A stretch of 64,000 nucleotides of DNA from Salisapilia sapeloensis (GCA_023334545.1 JAADVB010000025.1:1-64000), one strand, 5' to 3'; numbered from the stretch's first letter, positions 51,551 to 63,731 are shown. Translations and numbers: made by a program. The notes: a model not told the origin generated them from the letters alone.

Positions 51551-53244
51551 TCAATTGTCATACGCTTTGCCTTGTCGAGCCGACTGAATGGCAGCGTTGA
51601 TGATAGACTTGCGTCGATGCTCAGGGACATTTGACGGGATCTCTGGCGCTTGGATCGTTTTCCCATTCACAATCAAATGCGTCACGCGTTCGTATGGGAA
51701 AGGAGACAATTGGTCTTCTTGGCAGTAAGCTTTCACTCGAAGTCTTCGGAGACTGATCTCGTACACTTTATCAGCTACGCGACAGTCGACGATGAAGCCA
51801 GATCCGAACGGTGTGACCACTCGTTCTCCTCGAGGATACTTGGCTCGACTATTTGTTTGAACGTAAGAAGGAAAGATGAGTTTATTCACATTGGTAGATA
51901 CTTACGCCGTTCTTTGGTTCGTCATCGTCGACACACGCGCTCGGACGTTTGACAGACGATCGGATGCAACGGCCGAGGCGGAAAACATGGACTTCTTCGT
52001 GTACTCGAACAAGCTCGATAGGCGTTCATTGTAGTTGTTCGCAGTCGTGAGCTCCAGCTGATGCAACGCCATGGCGTCGGACATGAACAATTTGTCGCAA
52101 CCGAGCTGCCCACGACCTCGAAGGTCGACCTTGATTTCATAGATCTGATCTTCGTCTCGGAAACGCTCGACGATGCCAAAGCCATAAGGTGTCTTCACTG
52201 CGTCGCCGTGGGAAAAGTGTGTCAGGCGATGGAGAAGAGTCACTTGCTTGCGTTGGAGGTAGGCGATGGCACCCATGGGTGTCTTGACGACCATGACTTT
52301 ATCATCACGAATTTCCAGCAGAGTGCAGACGCCGTATGCTGTCAATGCCTTTGGATCATGCTGCGCGCTTGATCTACTTTAGTGTGAATATTAGGTGCCT
52401 ACGATAAGAAAGAAAGATGGTACGTCTTGGTGTTGATGCGAGACATGACGTTGGCATAATTAAAGTTGGCGCTATGCTTCTGGAAGGCCGAGTAGCCGTC
52501 CAAAAGTCGATTCTTGGTCGTCTGGACGAGCGTACTTTTCTGTGGGATCTTTTCAAACTTCTTAGTCGTCGCTTTCATACGGAACACGTGGTCGTCGTCC
52601 CAACGCCAGTCCAGTGCGATCATGTACATGTCTTCATCGATAAGGTAGTCTTCCACTGTCGCTAGTCCCCACCTAGTCTTCACACGCTCGCCAGCTATAC
52701 TCTTGATCTCTTTCAACACTGCTTCTTCCGTTAAGCTAGCTACTACGCCTGATGCAAGCTGGATGACGTAGATACGCTCTTCTGGGCGAATATCGACGAC
52801 AGTGCCTGTCCCGAAGACTGTGGATACGCAGGCATTCTTCCGGACTTTGAATTCGGATTCCATGTGTGGAGACAGGGAGTTGTTACTCCCAGAGCTTGTA
52901 GTCGAGCGACCAGTGTTTCTACGAGCGTCGTTTGGACTCGAAGGATCAGTCGACGTGTTCAGCCCCATGCGCTTGTACAAGGCACTGGCAATCGAATTGG
53001 TTTCAATGGAAACACCCCTACGTCGGAGAGTGTCTGCAAAGGAAGACGTGAGACTGTTTTTCGTCGTACCATTGACGGCCGCACCGGTGTCAGTCGGGTA
53101 ATCTGGCAGACTCTGTCCCGTGCCAGCACGCGTGTCACTCTTTGATGGACTCGACCCATCCTTACTAGCTGCTAGTGAGTTGTAGGACGGCATTTTCGGG
53201 AGGTAGCTCCCGAGTGCGTAGTAGCTCTTCTTGCCATCGACCAT
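51551..53244 (-). CDS. Tandem small beta-repeat protein (about five Tudor-like repeats), unknown function
   Basis: Three exons, 53244-52424, 52376-51906, 51848-51551 (phases 2 and 2), 529 residues. After a Ser/Thr-rich start (residues 1-130) come about five related beta-rich units whose core reads V-x-T-x-(F/Y/W)-G-x-(G/A)-x-V followed by a charged turn and I-Y-x-I-x-L. Examples: CVSTVFGTGTVVDIRPEERI, RVKTRWGLATVEDYLIDEDM, AVKTPYGFGIVERFRDEDQI and RVVTPFGSGFIVDCRVADKV. A weaker unit runs through CTLLEIRDDKVMVVKTPMGA. The pattern suggests small SH3/Tudor-like barrels. I know no named family for this arrangement. No signal peptide or membrane segment. Confidence 0.75.
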
Positions 53245-54737
53245 GCTGTCTAGACTACTTGTCGTCGCGATGATGTCACACAGTCTTTGTGTTCTGGGAA
53301 AACGCTTGCGCCATTAAATGACTTCAATTTTGTATACAGCGACCATCGAAAAGGCGCCCTGATTCGAAGCTGGGATGCAAGTATGCAACAGCTTGAGCTC
53401 AATATGCTGAACTCAACTTGCTTTTTACTTGCTTCTCGTTGGGTTTTCGCACGAGGAGCTGTTTAGCTGACGGAATGGGTCCAGTAGAGTAGACTTATGT
53501 TGGCTTAATGGTTGCTTTAGTTTTTATTTTGATGCATGCGTATTATTGATTTGGATATGGCGGTGCCTGGGTTAACTTATTTGGGGTACATGATTCTGCT
53601 GGGTAAGCTTTATCTAAACGTGGGTGCATGCGTGGACAATGGTAGTGGAATAGAGTGCCTATGTATTGCTTTTGTGCTCTAGTCGAAACCTCGGCTCGTT
53701 GGACACTGCAGCATGCTTCAAGAGCCAGCTTCAACACATATCCACCCTACCTAGATTTTTAATCCTCACCATCTCACTTGGTCTACACGTGTCGAGTACT
53801 GGCGAAATATTCATAGCTGCTTGTAAAAGTCTCTACGTGTCTTCAGAAGCTCTGTATACGACTGAAATATTTATATGCAAGTAGGATACTAGAGAAGGTA
53901 TCAAGAGATATGCGTAGTATACTGTGCCGATGTACACTCGACACTTGCCAACAAATACGCTATTTAGCTATAACTATAAATGTTAGGAAATTGAAAGGCA
54001 GTCGCGAACGAAGGATAGTAGTCTTGAATTCATATTCCAGTTGCCTATTTGTTGGCAAACTTGCATTTGTAATTTGCTTGTCTGGAGGATATATGCTCAC
54101 ACTGTTGCCTATCGAGAGCTATTCAACTTGCTCATGGTCATAGGACAACCGATCGTACGCTATGAAGCTGCAGATACGACGAGTGAACTACTGGTTAACG
54201 TACAGGGCAGTTCCGATGATTCCTAGATGCACATTTGATTACTGATCAAGTTTGCCCAAGAAAGAACAAGTAACTGATGTCCAAGTACTCATAAGGTCTG
54301 TGTTTTTGGTATTAGGATAAGTCTATTCACTATAAACTATAATCACACTGCATACAGTCACACAAGCACAATATCGCGCTGAAGCTGTAACAAGAAAGCT
54401 AAAATCGCATTCGAGTCTGCAGCAATTACTCACTTGACGAAGTCATATCTGACGCATGTAGTACAATTGTCACGGTGCAAGTCCTAAAGTAGAAGCTGAT
54501 GAGATCAAACGCACCAGTACTTGCGTCATAAAGCGTTGATGGATGCCTCGACGTCCCATTCCTCCTATTGTGGATGGCAATGTGGATAAGAATGCATCGA
54601 ATACCGTTCAGTTTAAATTCCTATCACTTTCTCATAGGTACTACCTATCGCTACAAATCAATGAGTCGATACTATTAGAAACGTTTCAACTTGTATTCGA
54701 TTCTTCTGTTAAACCGGAACTCACAACTAGTCAGACG
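53245..54737. other. Gene-free stretch, 1.5 kb
   Basis: No supported gene. AT-rich, with only short open frames lacking splice support. It separates the divergent beta-repeat (minus) and calponin-homology (plus) genes. The frame of the latter stays open upstream to 54543, so a 5' leader lies at the right end. Confidence 0.45.
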
Positions 54738-56603
54738 ATGAGCCGAGTACCTGTGCAAGCACGTGGTGGGGGCTACGGCCTCGATGCAGAGCTCGCACAG
54801 CGTGCAGCAGAGCGATATGACTATGATATGGAAGATGAAGCTCGAGAATGGGTGGAAACGATCACTGGCAGCGAAATCGGTGACGATTTCGGTGAAGGAC
54901 TGCGCGATGGGGTGCTCTTGTGCCAAGTTGCGAACAAGATCAAGCCTGGCGTCGTGCCGTACATTGAAACCAAGTCTCGCATGCCATTTAAATTGATGGA
55001 GAACATTTCTTCCTTCCTACGGGCATGCCGAACGCTCGGTGTGAACGAATTCGATCTCTTTGAGACCGTCGATCTGTTTGAGCTCAAGGACCTTGGACAC
55101 GTCGTCCGGTGTCTCTTTGCACTCGGTCGAGCGGTGCAACGCAACTATCCGGATTTTGACGGACCGACATTAGGCGTGAAAGAATCGATGAAAAACACTC
55201 GTCAGTTTTCGTCGGATCAAATCGCTCAAGCGAGGAACGCACCGTCGCAAATGAGTTTAGGAAGCTCTCGGACGATGAAGATGGACCACAGCGGCAGTTC
55301 CAACCGTCTCACATTCGGTGCGGATGCTCTGCGCACCAAAGTCCGTGCGCCACCTCCGCCACCACCACCGTCGGCAGATAAAATCGAGATGGTGTCTCGA
55401 GTCCGAAAGGGTGAGGATCTCGATGGTCCCGTCAGCCCTGCCAAGAGTCCAGATGTGGATGCCGTAGTGGATCAATGGCATGGTATGAGTGGATTGAACT
55501 CTGCATCGGAAGAGTCTGGTGAGCAGTATGAGAAGCAAGTTCAGGACTGGATTGAGCGTGTGACAGGGGATAAGTTTTCGTCTGATTCGTTTGCCAAGTC
55601 ACTACAAGACGGCGTGTTACTCTGTCGGTTGATCAATACAATTAAACCAGACGCAGTGACAAAGGTGCATCAATCTCAGATGCCATTTAAACGTCGAGAA
55701 AACATTTCCAACTTTCTTAAAGCCATTCGAACAGTCGGTGTCCAAGACTTTTTCGTCTTCACGACAGACGATTTGTACAATGAAAAGAATATAGATCAAG
55801 TCGTCAAGTGTCTCTTTGCACTTGATCGAGCGATTGCACAGAACGTACCGGAGTATGCTGGTCCTCGACTCGGACAGGAAGGTGGTGCTATCGCTCCATC
55901 ATCTCCTTCGATCGAGACTCCTGATGCGATCGTAGTACCAGTGAAGACGGAGGTATCTCCTGAAGATGAGGTGAAGGCTTGGATCTCGCAAGTGACGAAT
56001 GAACCGGTGGAAGGAGAGCTTATGGATGCGTTAAAGGACGGAACGATCTTGTGTAAGCTCGTGAATACGATCCAACCTGGTGTCGTGGCTAAAGTCCAGG
56101 AGTCTTCCATGCCGTTTAAGCAGCGTGAGAACATCCAAGCCTTCTTACGTGCTTGTCGGACGATCGGTGTGCAAGAGTATGAAGTATGCGAGACGGTGGA
56201 TTTGTACGAACAAAAGAATCCGGAGCAAGTGATCAAGTGTCTGTATGCTTTGGGACGAGCTGTGCAGAAGAACTTGCCAGGCTATGACGGTCCAAAGCTT
56301 GGCGTACGAGAGAGTACACCTCGTAAGCGAGAGTTCTCTGATGCTCAGATGCGAGAAGCGAGGAGTGCCGTGCCTATGTGGACGCAGAATAGCATGAATA
56401 TGGAACGAGGAGGTGTCGATCGATCAAACTCGATTACGTTCCGAGCAGACGCGGCTCGGAATGCAGACAAGGTAGTGGAGAAAGAGGAAACGAACAAGGA
56501 AGAGGAAGAGGAAGAGATACAGGATGTAGGTGAGTCGAGTGCGAGTCAAGTGGTCGGCTCGGAGACGTCGACGACGCTGCCGACGCGTACGGTGTGGAGC
56601 TAA
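54738..56603 (+). CDS. Triple calponin-homology (CH) domain protein, transgelin-like
   Basis: Actin-associated protein with three type-3 CH domains, as in calponin/transgelin/SCP1. Single exon, 621 residues from ATG 54738 (MSRVPVQARGGGYGLDAELA). CH domains begin near residues 33, 261 and 409, each with the pattern EVxxWIExVTG, LxDGVLLCxLxNxIKP, MPFKxxENISxFLxACRTxGV and a DLxExKdxxxVxxCLfALgRA end. Linkers carry calponin-type repeats (RQFSSDQIAQARNAPSQMSL and REFSDAQMREARSA), and a proline run lies between CH1 and CH2. The C-terminus is acidic and disordered. Likely bundles actin. Confidence 0.9.
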   Translation: MSRVPVQARGGGYGLDAELAQRAAERYDYDMEDEAREWVETITGSEIGDDFGEGLRDGVLLCQVANKIKPGVVPYIETKSRMPFKLMENISSFLRACRTLGVNEFDLFETVDLFELKDLGHVVRCLFALGRAVQRNYPDFDGPTLGVKESMKNTRQFSSDQIAQARNAPSQMSLGSSRTMKMDHSGSSNRLTFGADALRTKVRAPPPPPPPSADKIEMVSRVRKGEDLDGPVSPAKSPDVDAVVDQWHGMSGLNSASEESGEQYEKQVQDWIERVTGDKFSSDSFAKSLQDGVLLCRLINTIKPDAVTKVHQSQMPFKRRENISNFLKAIRTVGVQDFFVFTTDDLYNEKNIDQVVKCLFALDRAIAQNVPEYAGPRLGQEGGAIAPSSPSIETPDAIVVPVKTEVSPEDEVKAWISQVTNEPVEGELMDALKDGTILCKLVNTIQPGVVAKVQESSMPFKQRENIQAFLRACRTIGVQEYEVCETVDLYEQKNPEQVIKCLYALGRAVQKNLPGYDGPKLGVRESTPRKREFSDAQMREARSAVPMWTQNSMNMERGGVDRSNSITFRADAARNADKVVEKEETNKEEEEEEIQDVGESSASQVVGSETSTTLPTRTVWS

Positions 56604-56658
56604 GTCGAATACAATACGATAAGCAAGAGCTGTACTTGGTTGTCTATGTGATATGAGA

Positions 56659-57633
56659 TTAGAGTTCGAGCAGTACGTCTTGTAGAATATGTTTGCTCTC
56701 ATAGTCGATACGAAAGTCACAGACGGCATCAGCTCTTGTTGGACCGAGGTTCAGAATAGCGATCGGGATCTCCTGTTTCTTCGCGAGATTAATGAGTCGA
56801 TAGGCGGAGAAGACTTGCAACGAAGATCCGACGACGAGAAGACCGCTGGAATTCCGGACTGTGTCGAGAGATAGTTCACGCGTCGCGGACGGCACGTTTT
56901 CACCAAAGAAAACGACACGAGGCTTCATGACGCCGTGGCATTTATGACAATCGGGATAGACAAAGTCGTCGTAATTCCACTCGATCTCGACATCTCCGTC
57001 CGGATTGACACTGGAGGAGACGTCGCCAGCATCTTTCTCCGGGTTTAGGCTCGCCCAGTGCGCGACTTTCGGGTTCATGGACGCTAGTTCATCTTGATAG
57101 TCCTGTCGGTCGACGATATGACCGCAGGAAGTGCACTCGACTTCGTAGAGCGATCCGTGGAGCTCGACGACGTTGTCTGCGCCGCCTTTGGTGTGTAGAC
57201 GGTCTACGTTTTGCGTAATGACGGACGAGATGAGTGCATGTTCCGTCTGTAGCTTTGCAATGGCATTATGCGAGTCATTTGGTTCAGAGCGAAGGATACG
57301 AGGCCAGCCGAGGAAGCTACGTGCCCAATACCGCTGCCGATACGTATGGGCCGAGACGAACTAGCAGATGTGTTAGCTACTAGAGGTATCATAGAGCTAC
57401 TGTAATGATACCTCTTGAAACTGGATAGGCTTAAAGTCTTTATTGCGAACATAGACTCCGTTCGGACCTCTATAGTCCGGGATACCGGACTCGGTCGAGA
57501 TGCCAGCGCCAGTGAGCACCGTGGCTTGGCTGCCTGACGTTCGGAAGAATTGCAATAGCTTTTCAACACCTTCTTCGCGTCCTAGAGCTGCTACTGCCGT
57601 GGATGATACCTTGGGCGCTTCTCGACGCAACAT
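56659..57633 (-). CDS. SIRT4: Sirtuin, SIRT4-type NAD-dependent deacylase
   Basis: Class II sirtuin, expected in mitochondria. Two exons, 57633-57412 and 57360-56659 (intron 51 bp, phase 0), 307 residues. NAD-binding motif TGAGISTESGIPDYRGPNGV; catalytic His in NVVELHGSL and the QNVDRLHTKGG motif. The zinc site is CTSCG and, later, CHKCHG (four Cys); RVVFFGENVP and LLVVGSSLQVFSAYRL complete the Rossmann fold. An insert with acidic residues sits between the two Cys pairs. The N-terminus, MLRREAPKVSSTAVAALGRE, could be a mitochondrial targeting peptide. Convergent with the CH-domain gene (55 bp between stops). Confidence 0.93.
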
Positions 57634-58144
57634 GCTGAATGATCGTCACGTAGGACAAGAGTACTTGTGTCGATCTACGATTGCTTGCTTCCGTTTCGAT
57701 TGGTGGATGGTATACAAATTCCAAGTGTAAGCGGAAGGAATAGGCAGCTTATGCTATCAGTCACTTATGGAGGTGATGTATGGTCGAGTAGACACTTGAC
57801 TGCCTCTCTGTAAGTAAGGCGTTTCCAGTCATCCTTTTAATCCATTCGCTCTCTACCAAGATAGTCCGAACGCAGTTTAACTATATTGGGACATCATGTG
57901 TGCAGTCGTCGTGTCTGTTGTAATGATTGTGCGATCTATCCGATAGCATTTACTCCGTCCTTCTCTCCCTCCTACACCTCTATCTCGTTGTCCTGTAAGC
58001 ATGCGAGTAGAAGCAAGAGATATACATAAACTCCTATTCATCGAATGACAAGAGCAAACGGATCGGAAGGACAGTACGTTGGTCGTAACTTCAACATCCG
58101 GCGCCATCGACCCAGAAAGGCGAAACGGCGATACGCGATCGGAG
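57634..58144. other. Divergent intergenic region, sirtuin and PP2C
   Basis: 511 bp between the sirtuin start (minus) and the first in-frame ATG of the phosphatase (plus). No gene seen. The phosphatase frame stays open upstream to 58046 but has no ATG there, so a small 5' exon could lie in this stretch. Confidence 0.4.
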
Positions 58145-59449
58145 ATGTTCACTTCCCAATTTCCAGCGCGCATGGTGCAGGCCGCGACGAAACCCGTTTA
58201 CCTAAACACTTCACATGGCTCGATCGAAACGAGTGGTGTCTCGGATCCGGGTGTCCGTGGCGCTGTGAACCAAGACAAGTTCTTTATGCATTGCAACGCC
58301 GAGCTCCGAGCTGCTGTCATCGGTGTCTTTGACGGACACGGCAAAGAGCTCGGTGAAATCGCGGCCGAGACTGCTCGGCAATTCTTTCTCTCTCGCTTCG
58401 AATCATTCACATTAAATGAGTACAAGAGGTTGGAAGAACGACCGCAGCAGACTTTCTTCGACATGTATGAAGCATGTCATCATAAAATTAAAGTCGAATT
58501 GAAGCAGTACTATGAAAAGCAAGGGGTAGAAGTAAAGGAACATCAGCCAGAAGGCTATTTGCTGCGTAAGAGCGCGGCGAGTAATATGTATACGTGCGTC
58601 CGTGGCGGCACGACGGCGACAGTCGTGGTCATCCTAGATGGCGGACGGAAGATCATCGCTTCTAATGTCGGTGACTCGTCTGCTATCGTCGGCACCGATC
58701 GTTGTGTCTTTAAAAACGAAGACGTGATGGTACATCCATCGACATTGGATAACAATACCGAGGCACATGGCATGCAGGAAGACAACCAGAAAGCAGACTC
58801 GAGTCAAGCGCGCAAGTGGCTTTTGCTAGGAGGTGACCATGGTGCCGAAAGTGAGGCTGAATTCCGTCGCGTACGTCACCTGAAAGCTCCGAACGGTACC
58901 CCAGAGCTCCAATTCCTCTATGATTCCCTCACTTCGACCAGTCATCGCAAATCTATCTTCCGTGTCGATGAGTATGGACACGTCCGACGTTGTCCAGGCG
59001 GAAGTTACTACAAGAACGTCCGTGAGGAATGGGCGACAGTTGTCCACGCGCCATCTTCTGCTCCTTTTGGCGACAGCCTGGCGTTCACTAGATCACTTGG
59101 TGACTTTTACATGCACGCGTTCGGCATCACGTACGAGCCGACGGTCGTGGAGATGTCTATCGGTGATATTCTAGCAGATGCGAGTGGAGGTAACAATGAT
59201 ACGACGTCCGAGTATACTCTTGTCGTGGCATCCGATGGTGTGTGGGATAACTGGACGTATGGGAAGCTGAATGACTTCGTCCGGCAGAACATGAAGAAAG
59301 GAACTGACGACGGGTGTCCACGCCCGAAATTGGATCAACTAGTGAATAGTCTCTTGCGTCTCAATTTGCGTCGAGCGGAGCAGACGTTTGGAGCGAATGC
59401 AGACAACATGACTGCCGTTGTTTGCCGCGTTCGACTGGAAGAGCCGTAG
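58145..59449 (+). CDS. PP2C-family protein serine/threonine phosphatase
   Basis: Metal-dependent phosphatase, single exon, 434 residues from the ATG at 58145. Motifs in order: NQDKFFMHC (motif near the start), VFDGHGKELGE (metal-binding Asp-Gly), GGTTATVVVI, NVGDSSAIVG, GDHGAESEAEFRRV, LAFTRSLGDFYM, YTLVVASDGVWDNWT and NADNMTAVVCR. These include the Asp residues expected to bind Mn/Mg. The stretch between GDSSA and GDHGAE and the segment near PNGTPELQFLYDSLT are longer than in animal PP2C. Substrates cannot be inferred. An upstream exon is possible. Confidence 0.9.
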   Translation: MFTSQFPARMVQAATKPVYLNTSHGSIETSGVSDPGVRGAVNQDKFFMHCNAELRAAVIGVFDGHGKELGEIAAETARQFFLSRFESFTLNEYKRLEERPQQTFFDMYEACHHKIKVELKQYYEKQGVEVKEHQPEGYLLRKSAASNMYTCVRGGTTATVVVILDGGRKIIASNVGDSSAIVGTDRCVFKNEDVMVHPSTLDNNTEAHGMQEDNQKADSSQARKWLLLGGDHGAESEAEFRRVRHLKAPNGTPELQFLYDSLTSTSHRKSIFRVDEYGHVRRCPGGSYYKNVREEWATVVHAPSSAPFGDSLAFTRSLGDFYMHAFGITYEPTVVEMSIGDILADASGGNNDTTSEYTLVVASDGVWDNWTYGKLNDFVRQNMKKGTDDGCPRPKLDQLVNSLLRLNLRRAEQTFGANADNMTAVVCRVRLEEP

Positions 59450-59547
59450 GGTGTGCATGTACGAGTGTCGTTAACTTTACAGTAAACATAGGTGATGTGT
59501 CTATCTTTTCGATTTTCTTTTTCTTTTCTTTCGCATTTGTGGACCAA

Positions 59548-61035
59548 ATGACAACCATGTTACGACGGAGTCTTCGGTATCGGCCTCGATTGCCACAGCG
59601 ATCGAGTGCACTGCGTACGCTTTCGTCAAGTGCTTCTAATACACCTAATTCGAATGGTAGAGTTTGCTAGTAAAAAGTTTTTGTAGTGCGAGACGTGTAA
59701 TGGACTGTGTGAGCTAGACTTTGAGTGGATGCGTAATAAGGACCCGGCGTGCAATGTGACCGAGTCGATCGTGTCCAAGATTGGCGTCAATCTGCATTTG
59801 CAACCGAATCATCCGTTGAATATCATCCGTGGCAAGATCTATGACTACTTTGAAGACCTCCATGCGCACCATAAGTACAATCTCATCCTCACTATGATCT
59901 TTATTCTTTACTAACTGAGCTTCTGTAGTGCCCCTCAGTTCACCATGTTCGATGACTTGAGTCCAGTGGTGTCAACGTACGACTGCTTTGACTCTATGCT
60001 CGTCCCGAAGGACCATGTGAGTCGCAAGTCCACGGACACGTACTATGTCGATCCGAACACGGTGCTTCGTGCCCACACAAGTGCGCATGAAGTCGAGAAG
60101 CTAAAGGCTGGATACAAATCTTTCCTCGTCACGGGAGACGTCTATCGTCGAGATGAGATCGATGCTAGCCACTATCCCGTCTTCCATCAAATGGAAGGCG
60201 TTCGTGTCTTCTCCGAAGTATGTCTTCCTTCGCCTTTTAGTCATATACATTCAGCTTACATGTGGATCTAGTTGGACAAGTCTCTCTCACGAGAAGAGAA
60301 GGCAAAGATCGTCGAAGAGGACTTGAAGCGGACGCTGGAAGGCATCGCTAAGAAACTATTTGGCGACGTCCAAATGCGATGGGTTGATGCCTACTTCCCA
60401 TTCACAGAACCATCGTTTGAGCTAGAGATTTTCTTTAATGTGCAATCCTTTTCGATCCTTATCGCATCAAGTACTGACTGTTGTGTAGGGCGACTGGCTC
60501 GAGGTGCTAGGCTCTGGCGTGTTGCAGCAGCAAATTGTTCGGAACTCGGGCAATGGCGAAGACGTTGCGTGGGCATTTGGAATGGGTCTCGAACGACTTG
60601 CTATGGTGCTCTTTGATATTCCTGACATTCGACTCTTCTGGTCGACGGACGAGCGATTCCTGTCGCAATTCAAGGACGGAGAGATTACCAAGTTTAAGCC
60701 TTACAGCAAGTATCCTGAATGCTACAAAGACATTAGTTTTTGGCATCCAGAAGACTTCCACGAGAACGACATGTTTGAAGTGGTGCGAGACGTAGCAGGG
60801 GATCTCGTGGAACAGGTGTCACTCATTGATGACTTCCGCCACCCGAAGACCCAGCGCCAGAGCAAGTGCTTCCGCATCACGTATAGACACATGGATCGAA
60901 ACCTCACGAACGATGAGGTGGATGAGTACCAGGTAAGACATTTCATTTGTATAAACGAGAGCATTGTACTGATAAAAAGAGTAGGAACAAGTACGAGCTG
61001 TTGCGGAGAAGAGACTTGGCGTCGAATTGCGCTAG
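59548..61035 (+). CDS. FARS2: Mitochondrial phenylalanyl-tRNA synthetase
   Basis: Monomeric organellar PheRS. Six exons: 59548-59656, 59718-59874, 59929-60217, 60272-60439, 60489-60932, 60985-61035, phases 1, 2, 0, 0, 0, giving 405 residues. N-terminus [20 protein letters not shown] is a good mitochondrial presequence. Then [74 protein letters not shown] (motif 2) and [20 protein letters not shown] (motif 3). The C-terminal anticodon-binding fold reads [12 protein letters not shown] to [15 protein letters not shown]. The final 51-bp exon supplies [15 protein letters not shown], the usual family ending. Confidence 0.97.
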
Positions 61036-61235
61036 ATAGCAAAAGATGCTACTTGTTGGTAGTACGAAATAGACGCGCTTTAGCAGCTCAACTTGTTAAT
61101 TCTTTGTGTTCTCGTGTCTGTCAAATGGAGATTCGTTGAGAGGATTTGCAACCGTACAGGAGGATAAGATGAAACTCTTAAAACGATCGCTGCCAACTTC
61201 AGTGTCCAAGATTAGATACAATCAACTCGGTGTGC

Positions 61236-63731
61236 ATGAATGAGATGCAGGAGACTTCGAGTCGTGGCATTCAGACATGGAAGCTGCGAGCGAAGAAAGA
61301 GATCAAGGTATGGATTTATCATGATGATAATGGATGATGATAAAGATGGTTCTTGTAGGCGAATGAAGAGCTTGGAAAGCGATTAAAGGTATGCAAAAGT
61401 GAAATTGTAGGAAGGATCTCTGTGTTCTATCTTTGATGCGAATAGGAAACCAAATCGAAATTAAATGCTGAGAGGGCTCGGAACGTTGAGCTTACTCGAC
61501 AGTTAGAGGCATATCAAGCTAAGAATGTAGCTGCCAAGGCAGAACATCCAGAGTGTGCCAATTGCACAGTTCTACAGCAAGAGATCGAGAGACTGCACCA
61601 GGCTTATTATAATGCACATGAAGAGAAATCCAATCAAGAGGCAGAGGCGTCAGAGTTGACTATTGATGTTGCCAATGCGCTGGAGGAACAGAGAGCACCA
61701 GTTGCTGCTTCCGATTCTAATGATATAAACCTACATGAATCGATTCGACCAAGCACGGAATTCGTACTAGAAAATGTTCATTTGAAGGAGTCATTGAAGA
61801 AAGAGACTGGGGAATCGAAACGGCATGTGGAATCCAGCAACCAAAAGGTTATAGTTGATGCTGAAGACAACATCGTTGAGGACGAAACGAATACTACTCA
61901 TGACAAGCTTTTCGAATGTGCTGTTGCAGTCGTCACATCTACTCCAGTGTGTGAGGATCAAGACGCATTTGAAAGAGAAGACGTAGGTGGCAGTGGACAG
62001 CTTCGACGAACGCGCAGTCTTAATATTACCACAACGGGATCAGCATCGGCTGAGGATTATACCAATACAGCAAGACAAGCAACTTTCGACTCTAGGCCAG
62101 CCACAGAATTGTCAAACGTTAAGTCTGGTTGGTTTGAGAGCGTACGTCGTCGGCTATTTCGTCCATCGACTCCTAGTGGCACTTCCAAACCGAGCTTTGG
62201 CAGTAGCCCAACAACACCATCAGCGTCATCCAGCGCACGAGTGCGGGAGCATGTGCTCCAAACTTCACCCAAAATCATTTCTGCTTATCCAAAAGATGTG
62301 CTGTCAAGTAGCGATGAAGAGGGGTTAGCAGAGCTTTGCTTTCCTGTGCAACGAAGATCATTACCCAATCATATAGACTACTCCATGGATGCGTTGATGC
62401 GAAGTTTACAAGCTCGTCATCGAGGATATAGACATCCAGACAGCACATTTGTATTGACAATCGCATCGGCCGCTGATCCGAACAAGACCACATATGCCAT
62501 TTGTCTTCTCTGTCCATTGGAGCCAAAGGGAGACAAGAAAGACAACTCGCTCCTATGTCTGTGCCTCTTGAGCTCCTATCCTTTCTTTGACTTCTTCTCA
62601 AAGATCCTGTTTGGCACGGCATCTTTATGGCATCACCAACGCTCAAACTCAAACGTACCGAGGAAGAATGCCTTACCTAGAAGTCTATTACTGGATGCAT
62701 TTAGTAAACACTTTGAGTCCATCATGCAAAGGTTGGAGCAGATGAATGTGCCGAGCATGGGCAAATGGCGTCGCTTCCAGCTTTCACCAGACCTTCTTCC
62801 AGTCGCTTTTCACAGACAGCGTTGGAAAGATGAGGAAGAAGAGCGAAGGACACTTCTTTTGCATTATGGGACGCCGACTTTATTTGCCTTAATATCTATT
62901 GATCGAGTCCTCTTTTTATTAGGGTGCTTGTGCTGTGAGCGAAAGGTTCTATTAGTATCCTCTCACGTGAACACGGTGAGCGCTTGCGTTTTGGCTTTGG
63001 TCACGTTGCTTCATCCTTTAAAATGGGCAGGTCCTGTTATTCCTGTGTTACCACCTAGGATGGATGAGCTGCTGGAGGCGCCAGTTCCTTTGATTGCTGG
63101 AAGAGTTTTGCAAAATATAGTTTCGGGAGATACACGCTTAAGAACCAAACAGGCTGAGTCTTATCACGCAATAAGCGGTGTCGTGCAAATGTTTTTGGAT
63201 GAAGGGTCGATGGTCATTCATGAGGAGGATTTGCTGCATTGTCACGAAGATTTACTTCCTGAGTGTGATTCGTTGGCGGATGAGCTAGCACCTCTGTCCA
63301 TGAGACTACTGCGACGTGATGAATTCCAAGAAGACTTTCCAAACGTCACGGAAACAGAAGCAGCGAACGAGATTTGCCTTCGTATTCATACATACATGAA
63401 TGAAATGTGTACTCTTGCAGCAAGTCAGAGTCCAGTTGGGAAAGGAACAAAGGCATTGTCAACTATTAAGAGAAGGCGAGATTCTGCTGTGCGGGCAAAA
63501 CAGCTTCCAATTGCCGTAAATTCTCGTCGACGCAGTCAAATTGTTCAGAGCTACGTAGGAAAGTTGCAAAAAACGCAAATGTTTAGCATGTTTTCTGTCC
63601 AGACTTGTGATCAGGAAGGCTTGAATGCAGACTCTAGGTCATACGAAGATACAGATGATGAAGAAGATAGCGAGGTCGAGGGCGCAGAAAGCAGTATAGT
63701 GACACATTATGAAGGAGTAGTATGCACATAA
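61236..63731 (+). CDS. DENN-domain protein (predicted Rab exchange factor)
   Basis: Three exons, 61236-61307, 61359-61388, 61446-63731 (introns 51 and 57 bp, phase 0), 795 residues. The first 100 residues form a coiled coil (LNAERARNVELTRQLEAYQA), then an acidic linker. A tripartite DENN module follows, from about residue 300: HRGYRHPDSTFVLTI and AICLLC (uDENN), LLHYGTPTLFALISIDRVLF and VLALVTLLHPLKWAGPVIPV (cDENN core), and ESYHAISGVVQMFLDEGSMV (dDENN side). DENN proteins activate Rab GTPases, but which Rab is unknown. Exon 2 is only 30 bp. Confidence 0.88.

Noticed and set aside
53666-54226. Short open frames in the 53-54 kb gap
   Set aside because: Small, AT-rich, without splice support or recognisable protein features.
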